DNA of 64,000 nt from Sweltsa coloradensis (GCA_024449915.1 JAMZAV010000359.1:310001-374000); one strand, 5' to 3'. Shown: positions 24,171-36,487, counted from the first letter of the stretch. The notes: a model not told the origin generated them from the sequence alone. A program made the numbers and translations.

Positions 24171-25029
24171 AAGGCCTTGGGTCTAGGCTAAGACCCTGGG
24201 CCATAGAACCCCCAGAACTCAAGACCCAAGATTTAAACCACAGAACCAGGACATGGTTGTAAGCCAGGCCCTAGCCTTAGCCAGTGTATTAATGTATGAA
24301 ATTGGGTTTCAAGGCTTTAGGCTAGAGCTAAGGGGAGAGGCCCGGGCAGCCTTATTCGTAGGGCTCTAGGCCTAGGCTAGGCCCCTACTGGTTAGCCTAG
24401 GCCTATCCGATGTTGGTAAAGGACTGGGGCCGAAAAGGGAATTGGATACACAAAGGCCTAGCTACTCACCTGTGATTATGAATGAAGAAACTCGCTTCGT
24501 ATCATCGTCGAAGTAGGCCCCTAGCCGGATTTCCAGTCTGCCATAACCTCCAAACACAAACGCGTAGAGTCCTCACAGTAAAATCCATTTCGCGCATTAG
24601 TAACAATGTCGTTTCATTTAATACTGATCACTTAAATATTCATAGCATGTTATAATTACATATCGAATCGAACTAAATAATAAACTTGAATTATATTCAT
24701 CCACACCAATATTTCCAATGGATATTTATTGGAAAGCAGGACAGCCAACCTGTCAACCATGCTGTCAACGGACCACTACTACCAACACACACTGCAAACT
24801 TGAGACATTGAACTTGAAATTGATGTCCGCTCTCAAGTAGGGGCCCCTACTTCATTATTTTGATTTTGATTTATTTTGAAATCACAGTGATATGTAAATA
24901 AAAATTAAATATCAGTACAAAATGTATGAAAAATTGCTAATTACCACTTAAATATAAAATAAATGCATAATTTAATTAATTATTTCGCTAATCAATTTAA
25001 TTAAACACAATTATTAATTGTCCTCCTAA

Positions 25030-25335
25030 TTATTGTAAATCAGTTTTTAAACTAAATAGGATAGACGTTAACTAAATAATTAAATAAATTTTTCACCTTT
25101 CCTTTCTTTTCTTTTCCCACCCCTTCTTTATATTTGATTCATTAATTTAATTGCATTTAATCCTTTTTGAATTTGTTACCATAATTGTTGTGTTTTAATG
25201 CATTGTTGTTGTAATATTACTATTTCAAATATAAAAAAAAAAAAAAAAATTAGTTGTCCTCCTTTGTAAATCAGTTTTTTAACTGAATATGATAGGCTAG
25301 ACGTTAAATAAACAAATAAATGAATAAATAAAAGT
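25030..25335 (+). repeat. LINE/SINE-like 3' tail sequences
   Basis: GTAAATCAGTTTTT-AACT, then AATAGGATAGACGTTAA followed by AAATAA repeats, occurs at about 25038-25090 and again at 25266-25335. The intervening TTGATTCATTAATTTAATTG and TGTTTTAATGCATTGTTGTT belong to the same family. Matching tails occur at 58860 (inverted), 60770, 61380-61590 and 63690-63760. This is the recurrent 3' end of a retroelement with a (TAAA)n tail. Confidence 0.6.
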
Positions 25336-25489
25336 CTGTTTTTCATACTGTCAGTTTTTTTAATGTAATTGACAGTCATGTCAAAGTGTCTACAAATATT
25401 GTTGTATATTAGGTGACTGAAGTTAAATCACTATTTTGATTCACAAGTGTCTAATTATTTAGTGTTTAAAGATGTTTATAATAATTGAG

Positions 25490-25870
25490 AAATTGACATA
25501 AGTGATGGCAATTGGTATGTTCTGCTAACATTTGGAATCAATTGCCATCATTTGAGGTCAATTGATGTGAATTGATTTTTCTATTGATGCTTTATTGACA
25601 AGAATAATTTCAATTGGTTTAAAATGATATCAATTGGCATTATTATAAGTCAATTGATATTCTTGGTTCCCAATTGATATAGTTTTTGTCAATTGGCACG
25701 TTCAAATGATCTTTAATTGATTGTAGACAAGGTCAATAGACTATCAATGCAATCAATTGACAAACATTTAAAATCATTTCATTTTAATTGATATCAATTC
25801 ATTTCAATTGATATCAATTCATTTCAATTGACCAGCAAGTGATATCAATTAAAAAACATTTCAAATCCAA
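25490..25870. repeat. CAATTG-rich block (right)
   Basis: Repeated ATTTCAATTGATATCAATTC and related CAATTG strings. It mirrors the left block at 20815-21010 and sits just inside the inverted terminus at 25887. Confidence 0.65.
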
Positions 25871-25887
25871 ATGATTTTTTGCTAGGG

Positions 25888-26661
25888 AAGATATACGTAT
25901 TGAGTATGGAACGTCTGTTCTCGATGGTACTTTAGGCACACCTCCGGAAGGTAACAAGTTTTCTCACTTTCCTTTTCATTACCTCTTAAAGTATTGGTTC
26001 AATTACCAACGAGGTCTTATCACATACATCTTGATTACACGTTGCCGGTTCGACTCCCGGTGAGACAAGCCTCATTACCCCCTCACCGCCTTGATCGTTG
26101 GCAATGAACTAACATTAGCCCGTGATAATTACCATTAGGAATATTTCCATAGGTTTCAATGCACTCTTCAAGAAAATCCTATTTCTGTCGATAATAAAAC
26201 TATGAAAGTATGCGTGAAGAAAACAACATCCTAGCCTGTTACAAGATCAATACTGACTTAGGCCTATACATAGTGTAACTCTGCGCCTCACTTTGTCCAT
26301 GAATACGCGTCATTTTATTCTCTAATCAACACCAGTGCTGAAAACTACATAGGTCGCGTTAGAAAATACAATTTTGTACTATTTATCTTGTTTTTTTAAA
26401 ATTAAAATACTATACTGTACAGTTCAATTAATTATGTTCATTGGTTTTCGAAGCCGTTATTATCGCGTCAGTAATTTACTAATTTGTAAACTAAATAATA
26501 TTAAACTGTTTAGCTCGGCAGCCTGGGCACAAAACTGTTTCGTGCCCTAGATATCGGTGTGAAGAACACCACTCAACACGACATTGTTGGAAATGAGTAG
26601 AGATTATTATCATTATTTCAAAATCTTGATGGATGGCTACAGTTTGGCGGAGTAATATTGA
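25888..26661. other. Non-coding stretch with a weak tRNA-like site
   Basis: A B-box-like GGTTCGACTCCC at about 26047 sits in a possible tRNA-derived fragment (26010-26070), but the arms pair poorly. The rest is AT-rich with no gene seen. Confidence 0.4.
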
Positions 26662-27655
26662 ATGGCTACACTTCTGTATTGTTGAAAAGTTTGATATTTT
26701 AATAGACTAGGAAAACGCTTAAGTCCCGCCGCGTTGTTGGATGAGCGTAATTGGTGCATTGAGCTGCCATGTGTTATGCGAATTTTCTGTTGTTCTGTGG
26801 TAAAATCATTATTAAATTGAAATGTTTTAAATTAAATTAAATAAAATAAAATAAATAACTTTTTTTTTTTTTTAAATAATCGTAATTGTTAAAAAAAAAA
26901 TCGTAAAATTGAATTTTTTATAAGAAATAATTTCTCGATTGCGCTCAAATTTAACAGTCATATATTAATTCATAAAATTAAGGTTCTGCGAAAAAATCAT
27001 TTCAATCGGATAAAGCATGTAGGTGTTATAAGTCAAAGAATGTTTAAAAAAGAAAAACCCGTAAAATTTCGATTTTTAAGATAAATATTTTTTCAATTGC
27101 GCTCAAATTTCACAAGAATATCTTAATTCATAAAATAAAGGTTGTGTGTAAAAATCATTAAAATCGGATAAAGCATGTAGGTGTTATAAGTCGAAGAAAT
27201 TTTTTAAAAATCGAAAAAAAATCGTAAAATTGCAATTTTCATGAGAAATAATTTTTCGATTGCGCTCAAAAACGTGGCAGTTCTAAGTTCAGAGATTTCG
27301 AAGGCCTCCATAAAATTTCATCGCAATCGGAGTATCGGTTTAGCCGGAATCGTGTTAACAGACAGACAAAAAATACAAAAAGAAAGAAAAGAAAAAAAAA
27401 AAAAAAAAAAAAAAACATTCCGGATTTTTTTCTCCAGTGTAGTGAAATGGAATCTTCGCTTCGCTCGCTACGCTCGCTACGCTCATCCAATTAGGTATAT
27501 TAAAAACATGTATTTTCTCTTGGTTTTCGTATTTGCGGTATAGTAGTTCCATGGCTACACTTCTGTATTGTTGAAAATTTTGATATTTTAATAGATTAGG
27601 TATTACTTTAAAAACATGTATTTTCGCTTGGTTTTCGTATTTGCGGTATAGTAGG
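26662..27655. repeat. Tandem duplication (about 105 bp) split by element A3
   Basis: The unit ATGGCTACACTTCTGTATTG...GTATTTGCGGTATAGTAG occurs twice. Copy 1 is 26662-26706 plus 27491-27550. Copy 2 is uninterrupted at 27551-27655. Element A3 fills the gap in copy 1, so copy 2 shows the original sequence at the insertion site (27595|27596). Confidence 0.85.
26707..27490 (-). mobile_element. Family A Helitron/Helentron-like element (A3), intact, with empty site
   Basis: A 784-bp copy on the minus strand: 5' TTGGATGAGCG at 27490 downwards, 3' CTAG at 26710-26707. It carries the inverse of the 5' end 30 nt inside the 3' end, the AACGC/GCGTT hairpin, three diverged internal units with TATTAATTCATAAAATTAAG or similar, and a poly-A run (about 27390-27415). 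The duplicated target at 27551-27655 shows the pre-insertion sequence. The element lies between A and T and no target bases are duplicated. One base of ambiguity remains (TTGG..CTAG or TGG..CTAGT). Confidence 0.8.
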
Positions 27656-28043
27656 TCTTGTCCTCTTGATTGTCATGCTAATTACCTCCCTCGCCCATGC
27701 ACGTGGCATTCACCTTGGTCCCGTGACCCCTGACCTTCCCCTCATTTCCTTTCCTTTCTTCTGCGACTTTCTCTTCCTCCGTGCACCGCTCTACAGTGTT
27801 GGAGACCCTCGTAGGTCAGCGACTACCGATGACCTGACGCTTCACAAGATAGTGCGGTGCATGGTCCACCTAGGCTCACTCACTCTGACATGCGCCAACC
27901 TCAGCGTCACATGGTACAAATAATATGGGCATTAATTAACTTATTTATCTCTGACAACTTGTACAAAACAAAAACAAACTAGAGTGCCAAGAAACTCAAT
28001 CTAATACAATTGATATTTCATATTAATCTCAATTTAAAACAAT
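27656..28043. other. Short GC-richer non-coding stretch
   Basis: 27660-27925 is GC-richer than its surroundings and contains an 85-codon frame with no recognised domain and no clear splice sites. It could be an exon fragment or a conserved non-coding element. Not supportable as a gene. Confidence 0.35.
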
Positions 28044-28492
28044 ACAGCATAAACATATACGTTATACAAATAAACAATAACTAAAAATTGAATCACAAAA
28101 ATATAAATAATTATAAAAACGGCTGAAAATCAAAGATAAATAAAATTTTTTTAACAAAAAACTAACAAACTAAATTATAGAAAAAAAAAATCTGGTGATT
28201 TGATGACAATTTCTGTATCAATGGCTAGTAATTTGTTGTGGGGACGTGTCTTGAATACAGCATAAACATATACGTTATACAAATATACAATAACTAAAAA
28301 TTGAATCACAAAAATATAAATAATTATAAAAACGGCTGAAAATCAAAGATAAATACAATTTTTTTAAACAAAAAACTAACAAACCAAATTATAGAATACA
28401 AAATCTGGTAATAAAAGAAGTTGCTTATATTGATGTCAATTTCTGTATTAATGGCTGATAATTTGTTGTAGGCCTATGTGTCTTGAATTCAG
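28044..28492. repeat. Tandem duplication, period about 213 bp
   Basis: ACAGCATAAACATATACGTT, then AATAACTAAAAATTGAATCA and ACGGCTGAAAATCAAAGATA, recur at 28044 and 28257. The second part (ATGGCT-ATAATTTGTTGT, GTGTCTTGAAT-CAG) follows in both. Copies differ by a few percent and by a short insertion in copy 2. Confidence 0.85.
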
Positions 28493-28627
28493 TTGATGAG
28501 GGAAAATGTTTGTAATACTAATGTTGTACCTCGTACAGGATGGTATACTTTTTTCTAATCGATGACAATTTGATGTTCAATATCCATTTTTCGGCAACAA
28601 TACTAATCAAATGGTCGCCCGGGTACT

Positions 28628-28800
28628 GGTAAATAAATAAATAAATAAATAAATAAATTGTATTTAGAGTCTACCCACTCAGTTTTTTCAGTGGGGGACA
28701 GTAAATTAGTACAGTTAAAACCTCGTCTGCCCCATGCAGCCAGCCAGGATACGAACCTATGAACCCGCCCAACAACTAATCAACCGCGACCACTCAGGCG
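28628..28800 (-). mobile_element. SINE-2 copy with (ATTT)n tail (minus strand)
   Basis: On the minus strand a tRNA-like head (A-box-like GAGTGGTCGCGGTTGATTAG, B-box-like GGTTCGTATCCTGG) leads into a body with CTGAGTGGGTAGACTCTAAA and ends in (ATTT)n at 28628-28658. The body end matches the copies at about 7900 and 50830. The repeated 4-bp tail is typical of SINEs mobilised by a LINE with a simple-repeat 3' end. Confidence 0.65.
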
Positions 28801-28807
28801 AACCTGA

Positions 28808-28880
28808 CACAAGTGGCACAGCGCTAGCACGCGCACGACTCTTTGAGAAAGTTGGGGGTTCGATCCCGGTCACCTAGTTC
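28808..28880 (+). repeat. tRNA-like sequence
   Basis: A-box-like AGTGGCACAGCGCTAGCACG and B-box GGTTCGATCCCGG are about 30 nt apart, as in tRNA-derived SINE heads. The cloverleaf arms cannot be fully paired. It abuts the SINE-2 copy in the opposite orientation. Confidence 0.45.
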
Positions 28881-30632
28881 GAGGTCTTTCCGTATCTCCC
28901 TCTCTGAGGTTTCAACAGTAAATAGTTTCAAAGTCAGTGAATTAAACATGAAAAAGACAGATAAAACTCAGAATCGTAAAGTGATTTTAAGGAATATGCG
29001 GTTTATTTTGATAAAAAAGGAAACATTTTGTAACTTTTTGACAAGCACCTGCTCACGCTCATGTAACGTGTGATATAATGTACCCCAAATTTTTTTTTTG
29101 TTTGGATTTTTTTTTTATTTTGTGTTTTTTTCTCTTCCCTAAAACCTAATTCTATTTTCTGTGAACTCGATATGTGTACATTGTAAATAATAAAGTTTTT
29201 TGTAACAAAAAAGTTTAAAAAACAACACTAAAGACAACCCTAAAACTCGCATTCTCATAGCACAGTGACGGAAACTAATTTCTTAATCTTATTAATTACT
29301 ACGTATGACTATAATTTCAAACCTCCGTCTCTATATATTTCAATTTAATTCCGTTAATAATAACATCCGTATACATTCATACAAAAAATACACGCCCTAG
29401 CCCATCCTTCAAAACTTTTTGCATTGTTTTGACTCCCTAAACACATGTTAAATACGTGATTCAAGAGTATTATAACATTTAAAAAATGTAATAATAACCT
29501 AGGTACTTTTTGTGGGGAATCTGTCCAGGGGCAACAACAAAGCCTTGATGAGTTTAGTTTACAGTTAGCAGGAAAGGTCCATGAAACTTAGTCACAGAAG
29601 TCGTAGGCCTATGTTGACTGAGGAAACATGTAATCTTCAGTCAGGATTGTCGGTGGCCTGTTCCTAATATCCCTTGCCACGTCTGAGCTACCTCTATCCA
29701 GTTTCGATTGATTCATGCCGGTCACAATTTTCTCTTTTTTCAAACACACAATCAATATAATTTTTACGTAATTTCACGTTAGCGAATAGTACATTATAAT
29801 ATATTTAATACGATGGTTGAAGCTCGCAATTTGTGTAAAACTTTCGTTCTCGTCGGAGAGAAAGCGAGAGACGCGCTCGCCTAGTGTATCGCCCTGAGAA
29901 TCTGACTTGTCTTGTTTTGTTTTGTTTCTACACCATTATCATATTTTTGAAAGTATTCTAATTATACGCTGATAAGATTTAATTGGAATGCATGTATTGA
30001 GTGGCCTAAGTGAATTACGCAGAAATTACATGTGTATGAAGGCAGTAATTCTGAAAGTGAAATGCAGGTAACCATTATGTAGATTTTCTCTGACGTATCC
30101 CGCAGTTACTGAATCGTTATTTGTAAGCATTATTTTACTATTGTATAAATAATGTTTGGCTAAATTTTGGAAATACTACTTGTTTTCCGCCCAAAGAACA
30201 TTTTATAGAGAGAACCTTGATTGATAATGTTGGACGGATCAACTGCCTTTACTTTTCCTCCTATATCGCGGTATTAAACATTGTAATAAAATTCATATTT
30301 TTTTATTTATGTTTTTTATTTATTTATTATTTTTTTTATTATTTTTCGATGTAATTTGTACACATGATACAAAAATTAGGTCCAGAATGAAACAGGAAAA
30401 CAGGCCTATTGTGGCCCATCTATCGCAGCGATCCTGATCCTCTCTTAACATTAAAAAAATAATAAAATAACATAAATTCTCTTGTAAAATATATATAAGC
30501 GTCCAGATTTCCAATTCTATTTGTCGGAGTCTCCAATAAGTAAGTTTAATGAATAATTTAATATTCTTTCGTGCAAATTCACACTTGTATAGAAGTGTAT
30601 AATTGCATGGACTTCTTTACTTATCGCATTGA
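28881..30632. other. Non-coding stretch with a SINE-1 fragment
   Basis: An AATAAA signal followed by T- and A-rich sequence (29190-29220) could be the 3' end of a retroelement. A SINE-1 fragment (AATCTTCAGTCAGGATTGTC, about 29622-29700, minus) is followed by a decayed head. The rest is AT-rich with no gene. Confidence 0.4.
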
Positions 30633-32561
30633 TATTCAGATATGATTATCTTCCACCCTTTTGCCTTCCCTCTCTACGTATTAGATCAGTAGAAGCTTTA
30701 TAGACACTTTTAGAATCTAGTTGTTAGTAACAAAGTGACCAACGATTCTGCCAGATTTAATGGTTTTTTGGTCTTGTTCTTTTATAATCGCTGTAATATC
30801 GTAATTTTATACATTTTTACAACATTATTTATTTTATTTGTATTTGTTTATTTTTGGACACAATAAAACCTAACATTTATTTTTACCACTTACATATTGT
30901 CATAACTACAGTTTAATTGTTATCTACAACTGTAATAATTGTAACATTGTAATGGTAACTCCTTTGCACGATCCTATAGTCCAAAAATGCAAATAATATC
31001 AGGGGTAAATAAATACACCACTACAATCACAATTTTGAATTATTTTTACTACAATTCACCAGTTTTTGTAAAACCGCAGAACAAAAACGACAACAGACTT
31101 AATTTTTTTATATCCATCATCAGAACCGAATTATCACCAGAAATGCATGTAATGCCTTTGCTTGTCAGTAATATACCTGAGTTACACTGGCTGGAAAAGT
31201 TGACCACCGTCTTTTCAAAGTTCAAACACAAAAATTTCATTGCAACATGTAGATTATTCATATTTGAAATCTTCATGATAATTTCGCTTTTCAATGACTT
31301 TGATTATTCTAATTAACAATAAACGTGTGCACATTATTCTAATTACCCGTTTTAAAAAATATTATTTGTCTAAGGATTTTATGTAGATAGTAATCTTTCA
31401 TTGTCGTCAATGTCGCGCGGTAAAGGGTAGCAGGTCACGTATTATGATATTACCCATGTTTCTGTGACGTGTGCTGTTATCAAACGTGATTACAACACGT
31501 TTATCACTGTGTAAATAGAAATACCTAATCTCTTACACCAATTAACCAAATATGGCTAATACGTTTGAAGTCAAATCACCGAGTTTGTGTACATAGATGG
31601 TTCATTATCCACAAAAAGTCGCAGTCTTTCCTAATTATTCAAAATTATATGGACTTTAATAAAACTCTTTTCTAATTGAATTTTTTTTGATTTAAATAAA
31701 ATGTGGATTGGTGTTCAATGTTTGTAACTAACAAAAATACGTTTGTGACGAAAAATTTGCAGTAAATTAATGATTTATTTTAAATTTTAAATTTTATTTT
31801 TTTAAACGAAAAGTTCTTTCTATTATTGGGGTGATATTATATAAAATGATGAATAATTTCAGCGATGTTTGACAATATTTGTAACTGACACTAAAATACG
31901 TTGTGACGAAAAATTTGTAGTAAATTAATGACATATTTTAAATTTTAAATTTATTTTTGTAAACGTGTGATTATTATATAAAATGATGATTAAGCGATGC
32001 ATGGAAAAATGTACGTCAGACTTGTGCGAATGCCCGTCCTCTGCAGTTTTCCCTGTCCCTGAGTATACCACACACGTCCGGTACTCAACAAAGAGCCACC
32101 CCCAACCTGCAGTCGGCTCTCTGTGAATCTTTATGGCCAACATTTCTAAAAAATTCTTCGTTGGCAAGCTAAGAAGTGTAAAGTGTAAAAGTTAATACCC
32201 ACTATTATATCATAGTTTTTCTGTTCCTCCACGGACGAAGTCTGTTGACGTTTTTATCCTACTTCCGCGTGTAAGTTTTTCCCTGCACTATCGCTTACTC
32301 ACTGAGAAATACGCGTTCAGTAGGCTACACCAGTTCCTTCCTCTACGAGCTCTTTATAAATACAATCTCCCCTCAAGGCCCTGTAAGTAAAGTAAGCGGC
32401 CCCTCAAAATAAATGTCATAAAAAGCACTGCGGTTTAGATAACCTTGGTTCAATTGCATTTTTCTCGTTTTAAAGGCAATGTTGGACGCGTATACGGCAT
32501 TGGTGGCGCGTATGCACTTCCGGCGACGACCGGCAAGTCGCATTCAAATGCAACTACTGAA
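30633..32561. repeat. 1.9-kb duplicated segment X, copy 1
   Basis: Colinear with 33230-35182 from TATTCAGATAT to ATTCAAATGCAACTACT. It contains an internal duplication of about 150 bp (GTTTGTAACTAACA...TTTCAGCGATG, from about 31719). Frames inside (31049-31294 minus, 31925-32167 minus) are not preserved between the copies, which argues against coding. Copy 1 has many single-base deletions relative to copy 2 near 32380-32560. Confidence 0.85.
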
Positions 32562-33229
32562 TTTTTGTTTTTTACACGATCCGGCTAAACGATACCGATT
32601 GCGATGAAATTTTATAAAGGTCTTCGAAATCTCTGAACTTAGAACTGCCACGTTTTTGAGCAAAAGCGGAAAATTATTTCTCATCAAAATCGCAATTTTA
32701 CGATTTTTTTCGATTTTTTAAAAATTTCTTCGACTTATAACACCTACATGCTTTATCCGATTTTGATGATTTTTTCACAGAACCATAATTTTATAAATTA
32801 AGATATTCTTGTAAAATTTGAGCGCAATCGAAAAATTATTTCTTATAAAAATCGAAATGTTACGTGTTTTTATCTTTTTTAAAACAATTCTTTGACTTTT
32901 AACACCAATATGCATTATCCGATTGTAATGATTTTTTCACAGAACCTTAATCTTATGAATTAATATATTCTTGTGAAATTTGAGCACAATCGAATAACTA
33001 TTTCTTATGAAAATCGAAATCTTACGATTTTTTCTTTTTTAAAATTACGATTAATTAAAAAAATTAAAGATAAAAGTTTATTTTTTATTTAATTTATATT
33101 AATTTAAAAAAAATTTTCAACTGAGTAATGATTTTTTCACAGAACAACAGAAAATCCATATAACACATGGTAGCTCAATGCACCAATTACGCTCATCCAA
33201 CAACGCGGCGGGACCAAGCGTTTTCCTAG
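32562..33229 (+). mobile_element. Family A element, 5'-truncated (A4)
   Basis: Begins inside the family A body at the ACACGATCCGGCTAAACGAT motif, so the TTGGATGAGCG terminus is missing. The 3' end is complete (inverse ACGCTCATCCAA, hairpin, CTAG at 33226-33229), although GGGACTTAAGC is shortened to GGGACCAAGC. It lies exactly between the two copies of segment X. X copy 2 begins at the T just after CTAG. Confidence 0.75.
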
Positions 33230-35182
33230 TATTCAGATATCATTATCTTCCACCCTTTTGCCTTCCCTCTCTACGTATTAGATCAGTAGAAGCTTTATAG
33301 ACACTTTTATAATCTAGTTGTTAGTAACAAAGTGACCAACGATCCTGCCAGATTTAATGGTTTTTTGGTCTTGTTCTTTTATAATCGCTGTAATATCGTA
33401 ATTTTATACATTTTTACAACATTATTTATTTTATTTGTATTTGTTTATTTTTTGGACACAATAAAACCTAACATTTATTTTCACCACTTACATATTGTCA
33501 TAACTACAGTTTAATTGTTATCTACAACTGTAATAATTGTAACATTGTAATGGTAACTCCTTTGCACGATCCTATAGTCCAAAAATACAAATAATATCAG
33601 GGGTAAATAAATACACCACTACAATCACAATTTTGAATTATTTTTACTACAATTCACCAGTTTTTGTAAAACCGCAGAACAAAAACGACAACAGACTTAG
33701 GCCTAATTTTTTTATATCCATTATCAGAACCGAATCATCACCAAAAATGCATGTAATGCCTTTGCTTGTCAGTAATATACCTGAGTTACACTGGCTGGAA
33801 AAGTTGACCACCGTCTATTCAAAGTTCAAACACAATAATCATTGCACATGTAGATTATTCATATTTGAAATCTTCATGATAATTATCGCTTTTCAATGAC
33901 ATTGATTATTCTAATTAACAATAAACGTGTGCACATTATTCTAATTACCCGTATTAAAAATATTATTTGTCTAAGGATTTTATGTAGATAGTAATTCTTT
34001 CATTGTCGTCAATGTCGCGCGGTGAAGGTTAGCAGGTCACGTGTTATGTATATTACCCATGTTTCTTGTGACGTGTGCTGTTATCAAACGTGATTACAAC
34101 ACGTTTCTCACTGTGTAAATAGTAAATACCTGATCTCTTACACAATTAACCAAATATGGCTAATACGTTGAAGTCAAATCACCGAGTTTGTGTACATAGA
34201 TGGTTCATTAACACAAAAAGTCGCAGTCTTTCCTAATTATTCAAAATTATATTGGACTTTAATAAAACTATTTTCTAATTGAATTTTGAGATTTAAATAA
34301 AATGTGGATTGGTGTTCAATGTTTGTAACTAACACTAAAATACGTTTGTGACGAAAAATTTGCAGTAAATTAATGATATATTTTAAATTTTAAAATTTAT
34401 TTTTGTAAACGAAAGTTCTTACTATTATTGTGTGACTATTCTTAAATGATGAATTATTTCAGCGATGTTTGGACAATATTTGTAACTAACACTAAAATAC
34501 GTTGCGACGAAAAGTTTGTAGTAAATTAATGACATATTTTTAAATTTTAAATTTATTTTTGTAAACTTGTGCGAATTGTATAAAATGATGAATAATTTCA
34601 GCGATGTATGGAAAGTGTACGTCAGACTTGTACGAATGCCCGTCCTCTGCAGTTTTCCCTGTCCCTGAGTATACCACACACGTCCTCGGTACTCAACAAA
34701 GAGCCACAACCTGCAGTCGGCTCTCTGTGAATCTTTATGGCCAACATTTCTAACATTCTTCGTTGGCAAGCTAAGAAGTGTAAAGTGTAAAAGTTAATAC
34801 CCACTATTATATCATAGTTTTTCTGTTCCTCCACGGACGACGTCTGTTGACGTTTTTATCCTACTTCCGCGTGTAAGTTTTTCCCTGCACTATCGCTTAC
34901 TCACTGAGAAATACGCGTTCAGTAGACTACACCAGTTCCTTCCTCTACGAGCTCTTTATAAATACACATCTCCCGTTCAAGGCCCCTGCTAAGTAAAGTA
35001 AGCGGCCCGTCACAAATACAATGTGCATAAAAATGCATCTGCGGTCTTAGTATAACCTTGGTTGCAATTGCATTTTTCTCGTATAAAGTGCAATGTTGTG
35101 ACTGCGTCATACGGCATTGGTGGCGCGTATGCACTTCCTGGCGACGATCCGGCAACGTCGCATTCAAATGCAACTACTTGAA
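33230..35182. repeat. 1.9-kb duplicated segment X, copy 2
   Basis: Near-identical partner of 30633-32561, offset about 2.6 kb, with few-percent divergence plus small indels. Its first base follows the 3' CTAG of element A4. The preserved internal tandem units (34318-34600) show the internal duplication predates the large one. Confidence 0.85.
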
Positions 35183-36487
35183 CGGAACACAATGCCAAGA
35201 TGGGCGCATTAATAGATTCATATAGTTTCGTGCGCTATATTCATGAAAACTTTCTTTTTGATTTCCCCTAAAACAAACACAAAACAATCGACACGGAGTT
35301 GAAATCTTATCCAACTGATCTACAATGTATGTATCTCCTCTTATCATTCTTTAGACCTACTTATCCGTACTCAAAACCTAACTGTTTATACTGAAACACA
35401 TGGATTTTCATGCTCTAAAACGTCTATTTTTTATTTCTCGGATTATTTAAGGAGGTAAATCCGGTTCAAGCAATGGAGCGTGTCAAAGGCTTAACACAAA
35501 GACGATTAATGTTAATGAGTTGTTGATATGAACTCGAGGATAGCTGTAGGTGTGTTGAGAACTATTAACCTTCACTCTTTGCATGTACCGAGAACAATAC
35601 TCGTGTAATACAGATGTCTTCTACACCGATCTTGAGCCTTGAGGTGGTAGATTATAATAATTGCGTGGACACATCGACATGACACAGTGACAAGGCGTGT
35701 TATATTATGATGAAGTGTAGTGGGATTCAATATGATTGGCGACAGTCAGGAAGGTTTTAAACAAAGAATTCCTCAATCAGAGTATGAAAGGTGGGAAGAA
35801 TGAAAGTCTTCCCAACGATTTTCTTTAGAGGTTCCTCAATAACCACCCTAATAACCTATAGTTGGCCTCCTAGAGGGTACACCGGGGTAAACTAATATGA
35901 ACAATCCATACGAAAAGTTCGTTTTCTTGTGACACTTTACACACACTATTCTACTTTTTTACAATACATTCCTATTCACACATTTAATTCACCATTATAA
36001 TTTTCAGTCGATGATATTTTTTTTTTTTTTTTTGTTACAACAACTTTTGTATTTACAATGTACACCTATCAAGTTCACATTAAAAACATACCCTATTATG
36101 CCATGAGTACTGAGACGTTCATCTTATAGCTTTCATAATGGTTTGATATTTCACATTTGCTTTTCCAAAGTGATCGTAAGCGTTAGTTATTTGCACAATG
36201 TTATTTACTGAAGTCTATTGTCTCCCTATAGCGCTGTATATACTGGGCAATGTGCGTAAATATTGAACGAACTGCTTGGCTTTGTTAATTGAGTATACAT
36301 ACAGTGAGAGAAATGTGCCCTTGTATCTCTCTGATCGGAACACCCATGGAGGTGGCACGGCGCTAGTGCGCGAGCCTCTACTTGTGTGGATGTTATCTAC
36401 GTCACAAGGCCTAAACAGCATATTATCGCACATTCCATCTCAGCTATCCCACTCTACAATGTTATTAGATCTACAATAGCCTTCCAT
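35183..36487. other. Non-coding stretch, no gene seen
   Basis: AT-rich sequence with a poly-T run at about 36010-36030. A tRNA-head-like string (GGTGGCACGGCGCTAGTGCG) at about 36350 may be a SINE fragment. No gene supported. Confidence 0.4.

Larger units (their letters stand above)
21640..24480. other. AGGCCTA-enriched core region
   Basis: The palindrome-like string AGGCCTA (often TAGGCCTAC) occurs well over a dozen times here, against roughly ten times in the other 61 kb. Base composition is also more GC-rich near 23900-24450. No open frame of note. The motif density sets this block apart from its surroundings and may mark an inserted or differently evolving segment. Confidence 0.6.
20789..25887. 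mobile_element. Candidate 5.1-kb DNA element with matching inverted ends
   Basis: The left end CCCTAGCAAAAAAATCATTT (20789) is matched by the inverse at the right end, AAATGATTTTTTGCTAGGG (to 25887). Just inside both ends lie blocks crowded with CAATTG and ATCAATTG strings (20815-21010 and about 25490-25870). The core is AGGCCTA-rich and holds two smaller MITEs and a LINE-like tail. No transposase frame is visible. Target duplication is unclear (AA at most). It could also be two separate related MITEs facing each other. Confidence 0.45.

Noticed and set aside
27660..27925. GC-richer 85-codon frame as an exon
   Set aside because: It opens and closes without convincing acceptor or donor sites and resembles no known protein.
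31049..34769. Similar frames in the two copies of segment X as a duplicated gene
   Set aside because: Indels change the frames between copies and no domain is recognised, so coding constraint is not evident.
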